A stretch of 64,000 bases of DNA, taken from contig NZ_JAYGHM010000029.1 of assembly GCF_034931125.1 (NCBI RefSeq), forward strand, positions 30,956-94,955, read 5' to 3'. The DNA comes from Rivularia sp034931125 (lineage in GTDB: Bacteria > Cyanobacteriota > Cyanobacteriia > Cyanobacteriales > Nostocaceae). The translations under genes were made by a program, and so were the position numbers. Shown here piece by piece: positions 9,480-18,272 of this stretch (its first letter is position 1; every line of letters starts with the position of its first letter). The notes below the pieces were generated by a model. The model did not search any database. It was not told the origin of the DNA and saw only the letters and a program-made list of their open reading frames with translations.

Positions 9480-9902
9480 TTAACTTATAACCCCAAAATC
9501 CTTCACACATCCAACCCCCCTCGCCTGCCTGCGCGTAAACTCACTCACAGAAGGATTACCTCCCGCAGAAACTACCCCATCAACCTGCTGCCAAAGCTCC
9601 TGGGATGCAACCGAAACCCTATATTTACGCTCTTCAACTTTCTTAACGTAATACCACTTAGTTTGCTGACATTCTTCGCACCAAAAAGCCTCCAACCACT
9701 CTCCCGCAAGAGAAACGGCTGTCTTACTCTGCACCAACATCATCGCACTGCGGCGACTCATACCACGCTGCTGCAACTGTCCAGCGCGATCGGCAAACAA
9801 TGGATGCTTTTGAGATACACTATCGAGATAACACTCATGAATTGGACAGTAAATAGCTCTTTTTTGCGAACGATTCCGATTTCGGTTACACCTCTTCCCC
9901 AC
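9480..9902 (-). CDS. Small zinc-ribbon-like protein of unknown function
   Basis: I do not recognise a characterised family. The 140-aa protein has a very basic N-terminus (GKRCNRNRNRSQKR), a CPIHEC motif near residue 19 and a CEEC motif near residue 75. These could chelate one zinc ion in a split ribbon. A further isolated cysteine lies near the C-terminus. The start is a GTG at 9902, supported by a strong ribosome site (GAGGAGG, about 6 nt upstream on the minus strand). It sits between the ABC exporter and cysC. A nucleic-acid-binding role fits the basic, cysteine-paired design but is only a guess. Confidence 0.7.
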   Translation of the reverse strand: MGKRCNRNRNRSQKRAIYCPIHECYLDSVSQKHPLFADRAGQLQQRGMSRRSAMMLVQSKTAVSLAGEWLEAFWCEECQQTKWYYVKKVEERKYRVSVASQELWQQVDGVVSAGGNPSVSEFTRRQARGVGCVKDFGVIS

Positions 9903-10070
9903 TTGGACCCTCCTCGTTAATAGATACTAATCACACAAGAAAAAGGTTACGTTGGAGGGACTGAGATTCAACGTCAGTTACGACAGAACCATCAAAGCCC
10001 AACTCCTAAATCAACACATTCTATTTAATTAAATTTATTTATAACTTACTCAATAGCTATAAAAACTTAT

Positions 10071-10622
10071 CTATATCTGATACTCAACCGCAACCCGCAC
10101 ATAACCCAACTCTTCCAAAGCCCCAATCACCTTAAAAGCACTTTCCTCAACTGTTTCCTTCCCACTCTCACAAACAACTTCAGGATTCAAAGGAACCTCA
10201 TAAGGGTCATCTATACCTGTAAAACCCTTGATTTCTCCACTTCTCGCTTTAGCGTACAATCCCTTAACATCTCGCGCTTCACACAATTCTAAAGGTGCAT
10301 TAACATGAACTTCGACAAAATCTTTGTTAATAGCTCGGATTTCATCTCTAATATCCTGATAAGGACTAATCATAGCCGCAATGACCACAACTCCATTACG
10401 ACTGAGCAAATTAGCGACAAATCCCACCCGACTTACATTTATATCCCGGTCTTTTTTGCTAAAACCTAATCCCTGAGACAGCCAAGTTCTGATTAAATCG
10501 CCGTCCAATACTTCAACTTGACAATTTCGAGCTTTAAGTTCTGCTTCGATACGTCTGGCTATTGTAGTTTTACCCGCACCGCTTAAACCTGTCAACCAAA
10601 CTGTTACACCTTTGTTGTTCAT
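10071..10622 (-). CDS. cysC: Adenylylsulfate kinase (APS kinase)
   Basis: The 183-aa enzyme phosphorylates adenylylsulfate to PAPS. It has Walker A GLSGAGKTT (12-20), the APS-binding VLDGDLIRTWLSQGLGFS (38-55) and the ISPYQDIRDEIR segment with the catalytic serine near residue 86. The FTGIDDPYEVP substrate loop is also present. Length matches stand-alone bacterial CysC. In cyanobacteria PAPS serves sulfate assimilation, but a cysC inside a cluster with sulfotransferases points to dedicated PAPS supply for sulfation. The gene is followed by the small zinc-ribbon gene and the exporter on the same strand. All active-site elements look intact. Confidence 0.95.
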   Translation of the reverse strand: MNNKGVTVWLTGLSGAGKTTIARRIEAELKARNCQVEVLDGDLIRTWLSQGLGFSKKDRDINVSRVGFVANLLSRNGVVVIAAMISPYQDIRDEIRAINKDFVEVHVNAPLELCEARDVKGLYAKARSGEIKGFTGIDDPYEVPLNPEVVCESGKETVEESAFKVIGALEELGYVRVAVEYQI

Positions 10623-10768
10623 GATTTAACTCTGACAAACTTGGAATTTACTCTAGATATGTTTTTAGCAGTGATTTTACTGATTAATTACCCTAAAAAA
10701 TTAATTTTATACAAACAATAAAAAATTAATCGCTGCCCATTGGTAGATGTGGCAGATGCACTTTTCCC

Positions 10769-12079
10769 TTACAAAACCGCTTGCAACAATACATCATAGT
10801 ACTGCTTAGAAATCACCTCGGCAGTGAAATAAGACTCTGCATATTCACGCGCCGCGTTGCCTGCGTTTTGCGCTAAAATGCTGTCCTGACTCAACTTGCG
10901 GATATACTCTGCTAATTCGTAACTATCTCCATTTTCAAAGGTTTGACCGCAATTTCCATCTGCAATCAACTGTTTTAAATAGGAATGCTTTGGACAGATA
11001 ACTGCAACTGGTCTTCCTGTGGCTAAAGCCGGATAAAGTTTACTAGGAGCAACTAAACTTTCCATACCTGCATCTACGCTTACTAAGGATAGATCGCAAG
11101 CCGTCAACGAGTAAGGTAAATCCTGCCGTTGTTGATAGGGAAGAAACAAAAAGTTTTTTAAACCTATTTTTTTTACCTGCTTGACAAGTCCTTCGCGTTT
11201 TGCACCACCACCAATACATACAAACTGAATCGGTTCATTTTGCAAATACTTAGCAGCCTCTAACATAGTCTGTATATCATGGCATCTACCCATGTTGCCT
11301 GAGTACAGTACTGTAAATTTATTTACAAGCGCGTGTCTGTGAGCGAACCAATTATCTTGTTTGGCAATGGGTACAATCTTTTGAGTATTTGCCCAACTGT
11401 GAATTACAGATATTTTATCGGCTACTTCCGGATAATTTGCTATTACCTGTTTCTCCATCGCAGGACTAAGAACGATGATTCCGGAGGCTTTTCGCAATAC
11501 TCTTCTATTTACAGCCTGCCATAATTTAGTTAATAAATGTTGTTTTGGGACTACATCGAGAGCAACAGCAATATCTGGATACAGGTCATAGAGTACGCAA
11601 ATATAGCTGAGTCCAAATAGGACATGAGCTAAATACCCTAAAACAGGTAAAAAGGGAGGGGCTGTAGTTAGCAAGACTGTATTGCGATCGCGAGCCGCCA
11701 AAACCAAATACAGTGCTGAACGTAGAGTAAATAATACTCCATTTATCGCTTTACCGCGAATTCTTTTAGACCAAACTTGTGTAGTGCGCGATCGCTTTAT
11801 TTTCACTCCTCCACTAAATTCCACAGCAGGAGCATTATTTTTCTCAAAAGCATATCCAGGTTGTCCTGTAAATACTTCGATATCTACACCCTGTTTGTCT
11901 AAATGCGTGACCAACTCTTCGATTAACTGTCCTGTGGGAGCGTAATCTGGTGGAAAAAATTGGGTGATCACAGATAACTTAATTAACTGTCCAATTTTTA
12001 TAAATTTCTGATTTACATCTTGGAGTTCATTGTATTTATTTGGAAAAGGTGTTTTTAACCTTTCGGTAGATTTGGTCAT
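10769..12079 (-). CDS. WcaI-type glycosyltransferase (GT4 family)
   Basis: The 436-aa protein has the core start LSVITQFFPPDYAPTGQLIE (from about residue 34), LLTTAPPFLPVLGYL and CVLYDLYPDIAVAL, a pattern I associate with the colanic-acid WcaI family. Mid-protein VLYSGNMGRCHDIQTMLEAA and VAPSKLYPALATGRPVAVI form the C-terminal donor-binding domain. It should transfer a sugar to an undecaprenyl-linked intermediate. The N-terminal 30 residues are atypical, so a later start is possible. It is the first gene of the minus-strand locus and faces the divergent Wzc-like gene across 541 bp, consistent with joint control of polymer synthesis and export. Confidence 0.87.
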   Translation of the reverse strand: MTKSTERLKTPFPNKYNELQDVNQKFIKIGQLIKLSVITQFFPPDYAPTGQLIEELVTHLDKQGVDIEVFTGQPGYAFEKNNAPAVEFSGGVKIKRSRTTQVWSKRIRGKAINGVLFTLRSALYLVLAARDRNTVLLTTAPPFLPVLGYLAHVLFGLSYICVLYDLYPDIAVALDVVPKQHLLTKLWQAVNRRVLRKASGIIVLSPAMEKQVIANYPEVADKISVIHSWANTQKIVPIAKQDNWFAHRHALVNKFTVLYSGNMGRCHDIQTMLEAAKYLQNEPIQFVCIGGGAKREGLVKQVKKIGLKNFLFLPYQQRQDLPYSLTACDLSLVSVDAGMESLVAPSKLYPALATGRPVAVICPKHSYLKQLIADGNCGQTFENGDSYELAEYIRKLSQDSILAQNAGNAAREYAESYFTAEVISKQYYDVLLQAVL

Positions 12080-12620
12080 TTATCTTTTACCAAAAATTTG
12101 ATAACGCTTTATATTAATTTGCCCAAATAAATATAATTTATAACAGGGTAACGAAAAGTTTACATATCTTCGACTTTCCTAATCGTTGATTAAATTAAAA
12201 ATAATCAATTAAATCATTCATTGCTAATACGGCAAATAAGGCGATCGCAATCAAAAATTCCCTAATTATTTTTGTAAGTAGCAACTATTGAAGAAATTTT
12301 TTCTCTAACTATTTATATAAATTAGTAATGAATAATACTTCAGTAAATATACTTGCTTTTAAAAGAAACAGTAATATTAGCTAAAATACTGCGTTTAAAT
12401 ACCGATCGTCTTAATTTTCGTTAAGCTACTGCTCTTCGGTGGTACCAATAGTTAATATTCGTAAAAAACTTAAAATCTACGTAAATTCAAGGAAGTCATC
12501 AGGTTGCAAGTAAGGTTAACATTTTGCTTTAAAGCGCTCTGAGTCTCAGTGTCATTCGCTGTTGGCTTCCAGTTTTTATGCTCTCGTATGATTTAGATTT
12601 TTAGTAAGTGTGAAGAAGCA
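12080..12620. other. Divergent intergenic region between polysaccharide operons
   Basis: This 541-bp AT-rich stretch holds no plausible gene. It separates the minus-strand glycosyltransferase/sulfotransferase locus from the plus-strand Wzc-like gene, so promoters for both directions should lie here. A HIP1 palindrome (GCGATCGC) lies near 12242. A possible sigma70-type -10 TATGAT is at 12587-12592, with a poor TTGGCT -35 candidate 19 bp upstream; that spacing is long. No regulator site could be named. Confidence 0.5.
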
Positions 12621-14795
12621 ATGGAGACATATTCTTTCAAACCCTCACCTGGTAATCGTGATACAGACTATGCACCTCAGTTGCTTCAAGCTCAATCTAT
12701 ACCTTGGACGGACACTGAAGACGATTGGGATTTGCGTCAATTCCTCAGTATTCTGAAGCGACGAAGTTTAGCAATCCTTGGGGTTTCTTGTCTTGTGATG
12801 ACTGGTGTTGTGGCTTTTACTCTCAACCAAAAACCACTATATGAAAGTAAATTTCAAATCTTAGCTGAACCTGTCAACAGTGAAGAAAGCGACTTACCCA
12901 AACTTATCGAAGGAAGTTTAAATAAAACAGGACTGGATTATGAAACTCAGATTCAGGTACTTAAAAGTCCTGAGTTGATGACAAAAATTGTTGGGGAGTT
13001 GCGAGCTTCTTATAAAGATATTGACTATGAATCTTTGATAAGGTCTCTGCGGATTATTCGGTTGGGTGACACCAAAATTATAGAAGTAGCTTATCAAGCC
13101 AATGATAAGGTTAAAACCAAAACTGTATTAGATAAACTCGCTCAAGCTTATTTAAAATATAGCCTGGAAAATCGCCAAACTAACTTGCGTCAGGGTGTGG
13201 ATTTTGTTGAAAAGCAATTACCACCCATCCAGGAACGGGTAAATAAAATTCAGGAAGAACTCCAATCATTTAGAGAGAAACACGATTTTCTCCAGCCAGA
13301 AACCCAATCGGCACAAATTGCTAGCGAATCACAACTCTTATCACAACAGCGGGTAGCTGCTAATCAACAATTAGCAAAAGCCTACTCCTATTTTAATAGT
13401 TTACAAACTCAACAAGGAGCCTTAGCGGTACTAAATGACGCACCTGTTTATCAACAATTAATTTCCCAGCTACGTGAATTAGAGATTCAAATTGCTGGTG
13501 AATCAACCCGCTTCCGCGAGAACAGCATTCCTATTCAAAATCTACGAGAGAAACGGCAAAAATTGCTACCTTTGCTGAGTCAAGAAGCGCAGCGAGTTTT
13601 ATATATTAAACGTGCCGAAGCAGCTTCCGAGCTACAAAATTTACAACAGCAAAGTCAAGTGCTTGGTGCAACAGAGCAACAACTGAATAAAAAAATTGAG
13701 CAATCCCCATCTATTAACCGAAAATACACCGAACTAACTACACAATTACAAGTAGCAACCGATAGCTTAAATCGTTTTTTAGCTACTCGTGAAAATCTAC
13801 AAATTGAAGCCGCACAAACACAAATTCCTTGGCAATTAATTCAAGCACCAATTCAGCCTGAAATCCCCATATCCCCAAGCATTCCGCGTAATTTAATTTT
13901 GGGATTTGTTGCTAGCGCTATTTTAGGAATTGGTTGTGGATTATTAATTGAAAAGCTAGATACTCGATACCATTCCATAGAAGCTTTTAGAGAAAATATT
14001 AGATTCCCACTTTTAGCAAATATTCCTTTTGAAAAACAGTTACCATACGGTCAGAAACAACTTGCTTCAGAAGAAGATCGTGTTGACGAAACCATAAATA
14101 TACTTCCGCAAAGCAACTCAGATTTTGCGAAAATTGTTCCGCATCGTGACACAGCTATTCAGCAATATGGTGAATCATCAAGATTTTCGGAAGCATTTCG
14201 AGTACTACACACTAACCTTCAATTACTCAGTTCTGATGAAGCGATTAATTCTTTAGTTATTAGTTCGTCAATGTCAGGAGACGGTAAATCTACAGTTGCA
14301 TTTAATTTAGCGCAAACAGCTTCTGCTATGGGAAGACGAGTATTATTAGTAGATGCAGATATGCGCCGACCGCAAATTCATAATTTATCTAATTTAAGCA
14401 ATCTTTGGGGATTAAGTAATTTAATTTCCGGAAATATGCCGATAGAAACAGCTATCCGGGAATTACCTTCGATCAGTGGATTATCTGTAATCACCGCAGG
14501 ACCCATACCTCCCGACCCCATAAAGCTACTTTCTTCACAAAAGATGAAGCAAATAATCGAACATTTGCACTCTACTTTTGATTTGGTAATTTATGATACT
14601 CCTCCCCTAGTGGGTTTAGCGGATGCTAATTTACTTGCACCCTACACTAACGGTGTTGTACTTGTTGCCAGAATACATCAAACAGACCGTTCGGTAATGA
14701 TGCAAGCTGTAGATAATTTGAAAATGGCTCGAACCAATGTATTAGGTATGGTGATTAATGGAGATAAAGCTATTAAACCTTATAGCTATTATTGA
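12621..14795 (+). CDS. Wzc-type polysaccharide co-polymerase and tyrosine autokinase
   Basis: The 724-aa protein is a bacterial tyrosine kinase fused to a Wzz chain-length domain. It has an N-terminal membrane helix (about 50-69), a long periplasmic coiled-coil region (about 180-400), a second helix (425-444) after a proline-rich IPISPSIPRNL motif, and a cytoplasmic kinase. The kinase has Walker A SMSGDGKST (550-558), Walker A' LLVDADMRRP (575-584) and Walker B LVIYDTPPLVGLADA (655-669). The C-terminal tyrosine cluster is short (YSYY, three tyrosines), yet such tails are autophosphorylation sites in the family. It controls polymer length and export of exopolysaccharide. It is probably the export-side partner of the divergent minus-strand locus. 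Confidence 0.93.
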   Translation: METYSFKPSPGNRDTDYAPQLLQAQSIPWTDTEDDWDLRQFLSILKRRSLAILGVSCLVMTGVVAFTLNQKPLYESKFQILAEPVNSEESDLPKLIEGSLNKTGLDYETQIQVLKSPELMTKIVGELRASYKDIDYESLIRSLRIIRLGDTKIIEVAYQANDKVKTKTVLDKLAQAYLKYSLENRQTNLRQGVDFVEKQLPPIQERVNKIQEELQSFREKHDFLQPETQSAQIASESQLLSQQRVAANQQLAKAYSYFNSLQTQQGALAVLNDAPVYQQLISQLRELEIQIAGESTRFRENSIPIQNLREKRQKLLPLLSQEAQRVLYIKRAEAASELQNLQQQSQVLGATEQQLNKKIEQSPSINRKYTELTTQLQVATDSLNRFLATRENLQIEAAQTQIPWQLIQAPIQPEIPISPSIPRNLILGFVASAILGIGCGLLIEKLDTRYHSIEAFRENIRFPLLANIPFEKQLPYGQKQLASEEDRVDETINILPQSNSDFAKIVPHRDTAIQQYGESSRFSEAFRVLHTNLQLLSSDEAINSLVISSSMSGDGKSTVAFNLAQTASAMGRRVLLVDADMRRPQIHNLSNLSNLWGLSNLISGNMPIETAIRELPSISGLSVITAGPIPPDPIKLLSSQKMKQIIEHLHSTFDLVIYDTPPLVGLADANLLAPYTNGVVLVARIHQTDRSVMMQAVDNLKMARTNVLGMVINGDKAIKPYSYY

Positions 14796-14819
14796 TTATG
14801 GGGGATTGGTAATTGGTAC

Positions 14820-14944
14820 AGGACTTACGCGATTGTCATAAGACTCGGATGGTGCGTGACACTAAAAACCTGATTATTGCGTTAAAAATCAATCAAAGTG
14901 TCACAGCACCCTACAATAAAAATATGCCTTTTTGCATAAGTCCT
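14820..14944. repeat. MITE-like dispersed repeat, family 1 (copy C)
   Basis: This is a 125-bp element bounded by imperfect inverted ends, AGGACTTACGC and GCATAAGTCCT. Inner inverted blocks contain GGTGCGTGACAC and GTGTCACAGCACC. Read in reverse it aligns with the copies at 45785-45915 and 53349-53748, sharing GGCATATTTTT and TTGTAGGGTGCT. It sits in a run of GGTAATTGGTAATTGG micro-repeats between the Wzc-like gene and the P450 gene. It has no coding capacity. Non-autonomous transposition is inferred from structure. Confidence 0.7.
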
Positions 14945-14983
14945 ATGGTAATTGGTAATTGGTAATTGTCCCCTTCCATTTCT

Positions 14984-16456
14984 TTACCCAACTAATTCCA
15001 CCATTTCGCGGACGTTTCCTTTTACTCCACCGACACCTTGAGTAAAATTACGGTCTTTACGCACAATCATCTTGATACCGTTTTTTGGTGACATAACTAT
15101 TAATCCGAAACGGTCTATTCTTTGGTTTTGGATGTACTCTAAGCGGTATTTTTGCAATAACATTGATAATACAATTTTAATTTCCATCATGGCAAAACCT
15201 GCGCCGATACAAACACGACTCCCGGCGCTGAAAGGGTTATATTCAAACATTGTTGGTTCAAACGTCTCCCATCTTCGGGGGTTAAATTTCTCCGGTTCGG
15301 AATAAATTTCAGCTAGATGATGAGTTTGGTAAATGCTCACAAAAACTTCCGTTCCTTTGGGTAATTCATAACCTCCAAGTTCTGTTGCTTGGGAGGTGAC
15401 ACGTCCATTCCAAGGTACGGGAGTTAAGACGCGCATACTTTCTTTGATAACTCTTTCTAATAAAGGTAATTTTGATAATTGTTCAACAGTTGGGGCTTCT
15501 CCATTGAGTACGCTTTGCAATTCATCTACTACATCTTGCGCGATTTGGGGATGTTGCGATAAAAGAAATAGTGTCCAAGTGAGCGCATTCGCACTGGTTT
15601 CATGTCCTGCTGCAAAGATCACCCCTGCGTGTCCTAAAAGTTCATCTTCGCTCAACTTCAATCCAGTTTCAGCATCTTGCGCTTGAATTAGCATGGAAAT
15701 GACATCTTCATCATTATTGCTAACCTGTTTGCGATGAATTAGCTGACGCATTTCTTCATCAAGCTGGGCGAATAAATTGAGTAATTTATGGTATGGGAGT
15801 CCTGGAATATCAAAAGGTAAAAGCGCGATCGCTAACTTTCCGTTCATCCCCAATGCTTCTTGCAAAATTTGTCCGATGCAAGCACCTTCTTCACCAATAT
15901 CGCTACCAAACAAGGTTTTAGTCGCTACTCGTAGGGTTAGAAGTCGCATTACTTGAGCAATATCAACCGGCTCGTTAATTGTTAATTGGTCAAGTTGCGA
16001 TCGCGTAATAGCAACCATGTCATCGCGGTAAGAATCAATACGTTGCTTATGAAAAGCTGGCATTAAAAGTTGGCGATGTTGACGGTGAGTTGCGCTATTA
16101 ACACCGAATAAACCGACACCAAAATGCTTTAAAGGTTCCGTTCGCGGTGAATCATTCCGCTGCTTGTACATCCTCCCGGATAAAGGATATTTATAATAAA
16201 TTTCGTGCTGACTAGTGACTGTACGCACGTTGTCGGCACCACAAGTAAAAACCGTACCAGGACATTCCGCAAGTGGCGAGTATATATGAGTACCACCGCC
16301 CGCTGTCATCGACACAACAGAACCATAAGTTTCAAATAAAGGGCGCGTATATCCTATAGAATCTTTACTAAAACGTAAAATCATCGGTAAACGCCCTAAG
16401 ATTGGATTTACAGGGGGTCCGGGTACATTTAATTTTGGTAGATTAGCTGTAGTCAT
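14984..16456 (-). CDS. Cytochrome P450 (CYP110-like)
   Basis: The 490-aa heme-thiolate monooxygenase has the I-helix oxygen-binding AGHETSANALTW, the K-helix ESMRVL (ExxR), the PERF-like FNPRRW and the heme-binding FSAGSRVCIGAGFA with the cysteine ligand around residue 430. The N-terminal LPKLNVPGPPVNPILGRLP resembles the proline-rich hinge of membrane-associated P450s, but no clear anchor helix precedes it. The cyanobacterial CYP110 family, which it resembles, is thought to oxidise fatty acids or terpenes; the substrate here is unknown. No ferredoxin or reductase gene is adjacent. It is monocistronic by spacing. Confidence 0.92.
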   Translation of the reverse strand: MTTANLPKLNVPGPPVNPILGRLPMILRFSKDSIGYTRPLFETYGSVVSMTAGGGTHIYSPLAECPGTVFTCGADNVRTVTSQHEIYYKYPLSGRMYKQRNDSPRTEPLKHFGVGLFGVNSATHRQHRQLLMPAFHKQRIDSYRDDMVAITRSQLDQLTINEPVDIAQVMRLLTLRVATKTLFGSDIGEEGACIGQILQEALGMNGKLAIALLPFDIPGLPYHKLLNLFAQLDEEMRQLIHRKQVSNNDEDVISMLIQAQDAETGLKLSEDELLGHAGVIFAAGHETSANALTWTLFLLSQHPQIAQDVVDELQSVLNGEAPTVEQLSKLPLLERVIKESMRVLTPVPWNGRVTSQATELGGYELPKGTEVFVSIYQTHHLAEIYSEPEKFNPRRWETFEPTMFEYNPFSAGSRVCIGAGFAMMEIKIVLSMLLQKYRLEYIQNQRIDRFGLIVMSPKNGIKMIVRKDRNFTQGVGGVKGNVREMVELVG

Positions 16457-16493
16457 TTTTAAAGGTCAAAGGTTAAAGGTTAAATAACTCCTA

Positions 16494-16609
16494 ATACCGT
16501 TTCTGTATAGAGATACGCCGAATTCAGCCTACGAAGGTAGGCTTTGTTTGGGTAGCCCCACTCTTCCAGAGTGAGGGCGATTTAGTGCAGCCTCATACAG
16601 AATTGGTAT
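16494..16609. repeat. Dispersed repeat family 3 (ATACCG-ended element)
   Basis: This element of about 116 bp starts ATACCGTTTCTGTAT and ends ATACAGAATTGGTAT, an imperfect terminal inverted repeat. Its interior CAGCCTACGAAGGTAGGCTTTG is palindromic. The reverse complement of the 50953-51052 sequence matches it closely, so they are copies of one family. It lies between the P450 and cytochrome c6 genes, flanked by AAAGGTT and CTAACTC heptamers. It is non-coding. Confidence 0.65.
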
Positions 16610-16612
16610 AAA

Positions 16613-16635
16613 TCCTAACTCCTAACTCCTAACTT
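16613..16635. repeat. CTAACTC heptamer tandem repeat (STRR)
   Basis: About three copies of the heptamer CCTAACT lie 5 bp from the stop codon of the cytochrome c6 gene. It is a short tandemly repeated repetitive sequence of the type common in heterocystous cyanobacteria. Confidence 0.7.
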
Positions 16636-16639
16636 TTTA

Positions 16640-16975
16640 TCACTTTCGCCAATTATTTTCAGCTTGGTTTAAAACATAGGTGGCTACAGTTTGAATTTCT
16701 GATTCACTCAAACGGTCTTTGTAAGCTGACATATTGTTTTTACCGTAGGTCACAATATGAGAAATCGCTTCCACAGAATCCATATTATATTTTTTTAAAG
16801 CTTTAATTTGCAAATTTTTACCGCGTCGAATAATATTACCACCATTAATATGACAACCAGCGCAATTTGCTGCAAAGATTTTTGCTCCATCATCTGTATC
16901 AGCAAAAGCTGGTTGTTGTAAACTCATTATCAATAGTAAAGACGTTAATAATGCAAACTTTATAAAATATTTCAT
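16640..16975 (-). CDS. petJ: Cytochrome c6 (cytochrome c553), precursor
   Basis: The 111-aa precursor has a Sec signal peptide (MKYFIKFALLTSLLLIMSLQQPAFA, cleaved after AFA). The mature protein of about 86 aa carries the heme-attachment motif CAGCH and the downstream GGNIIRRGKNL typical of cytochrome c6. A methionine in the YGKNNMSAYKDRL segment is the likely sixth ligand. It shuttles electrons in the thylakoid lumen from cytochrome b6f to photosystem I or cytochrome oxidase, replacing plastocyanin when copper is low. It is slightly divergent from canonical PetJ, so a low-potential paralogue cannot be excluded. No copper-regulator site was recognised. Confidence 0.85.
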   Translation of the reverse strand: MKYFIKFALLTSLLLIMSLQQPAFADTDDGAKIFAANCAGCHINGGNIIRRGKNLQIKALKKYNMDSVEAISHIVTYGKNNMSAYKDRLSESEIQTVATYVLNQAENNWRK

Positions 16976-17198
16976 TGCGATCGATATTGAATTGAGGTTA
17001 TATTAGGTTATATCTAACTTTATCACTTTTCAATTACCAGTTTCTAACTACTATAAATATACCCGCTCAAATAAATATTTGATTTTTATAGCTATTTTCT
17101 ACCTAAAGGATGTACCACAGAAGAAAATGGTACGTCACTATATAGAGGAGACATTATCTCAACAAAATTTTCTAAATTTTTTTGCATAGGTATAGAAT

Positions 17199-17963
17199 AT
17201 GGCTGACAATATCAAAGAGCAAATTAAAACAGACTTACAACAAGTCAAAGAAACCGGACAGCAAAGAGTTGATAGAATTAGAGAAATTGTTCGACTTGCT
17301 GTGGGTGGAGTGGTTTCCGAATTTAAAGAAGGTTCTGTTGAACTTCGCACCCTAATTAAAGATGCTGTTTCTGCTGTAGCTGAAAACTTACAAGAAAGAG
17401 GTAGCGAAGTCAAAGAAGAAATTACTGCATCTATTGAAGGTGCTGTGGAAGCTGTTGATAGTAAGCGACGAGAAGCTTTAAATAAAACTCAAACGGAAGT
17501 TAAGCAACTACAAGCTCAAATCGATCAAGAAGAAGATAAAATTCAGGAAGAAGTTGAAGGTATTTTAAGCGAAATTCAAAATACAACTCAAGGAAAATCT
17601 TCCGAAGCTCAAACCGCAATTCAATCTGCTGTTGAAAGCATAAAAAACAGCGAAGAAGCTTCTTTGTTAAAGAAACGTTACGCTCAATTACAAGCACAGT
17701 TAGCAGTTGTACGAGCAAATTTAGCCGCACGATATGGTGGTGATGATGTTAGCGTACAAACCTATTTGGATGATGCTAAAACCTGGTATGAAAAAGCTCT
17801 TCCTCAAGGAGAAGAGATAGTTTCTCAAGTGAAAGACAAGCATTCCGATATGGAAATGAAGCTTGGTGAAGCAGGTAGTTCATTAGCTAAAAAAGAACGT
17901 CAGCTAAAACAAAAATTAAGAGAGTTACTTTTAACAACTGCTCAATGGTTGAAAGAGAAGTAA
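17199..17963 (+). CDS. Coiled-coil, LEA/apolipoprotein-like protein
   Basis: I do not recognise a named family. The 254-aa protein is almost entirely helical, charged and repetitive. It has alternating hydrophobic and Lys/Glu-rich heptads (for example VKEEITASIEGAVEAVDSKR), few aromatics, no cysteine and no membrane segment. This composition resembles late-embryogenesis-abundant or apolipoprotein-like proteins that bind membranes or protect under desiccation. The downstream half (residues about 95-135 and 160-185) predicts classic coiled coil. Start at the ATG of 17199; the ribosome site is weak. A perfect hairpin terminator follows at 18009. Stress genes (Pmp3-like, YvlD-like) lie next to it on the other strand. 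Confidence 0.75.
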   Translation: MADNIKEQIKTDLQQVKETGQQRVDRIREIVRLAVGGVVSEFKEGSVELRTLIKDAVSAVAENLQERGSEVKEEITASIEGAVEAVDSKRREALNKTQTEVKQLQAQIDQEEDKIQEEVEGILSEIQNTTQGKSSEAQTAIQSAVESIKNSEEASLLKKRYAQLQAQLAVVRANLAARYGGDDVSVQTYLDDAKTWYEKALPQGEEIVSQVKDKHSDMEMKLGEAGSSLAKKERQLKQKLRELLLTTAQWLKEK

Positions 17964-18008
17964 ATCAAGAATAAACAGATTGCCGTTTTAGGATGAATAT
18001 AAATGTAG

Positions 18009-18033
18009 AGACGTAGCAATGCTACGTCTTTTT
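18009..18033 (+). terminator. Rho-independent terminator
   Basis: A 9-bp perfect stem, AGACGTAGC / GCTACGTCT, with loop AAT is followed by TTTTT, 46 bp after the coiled-coil gene stop. The same palindrome type recurs at 58590 and 60647. Confidence 0.8.
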
Positions 18034-18202
18034 AATTTATAATTTTTAACTGATAAGCCAATACCGCTTAGTTAAACCCGAAAATAATCGTCAGGAATCG
18101 GGCTTTTAAATAAATGGGAGTATCTGTAACACATTTACATTTATAAAAACCCGACTTTCCAACCCGATATTTTCTTAACTGAACCGTATTGACTTAAAGA
18201 TT

Positions 18203-18234
18203 TAAAATTAAAAGGGCGGATATTATCCACCCTT
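18203..18234 (-). terminator. Rho-independent terminator (after the Pmp3-like gene)
   Basis: On the minus strand the stem AAGGGTGGATA / TATCCGCCCTT is followed by a T-rich run (TTTAATTTTA), about 40 bp after the Pmp3-like stop codon. Confidence 0.65.
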
Positions 18235-18272
18235 CCTTTGAAAGTAAATATTTATTTATGGAAGACAGCAAA

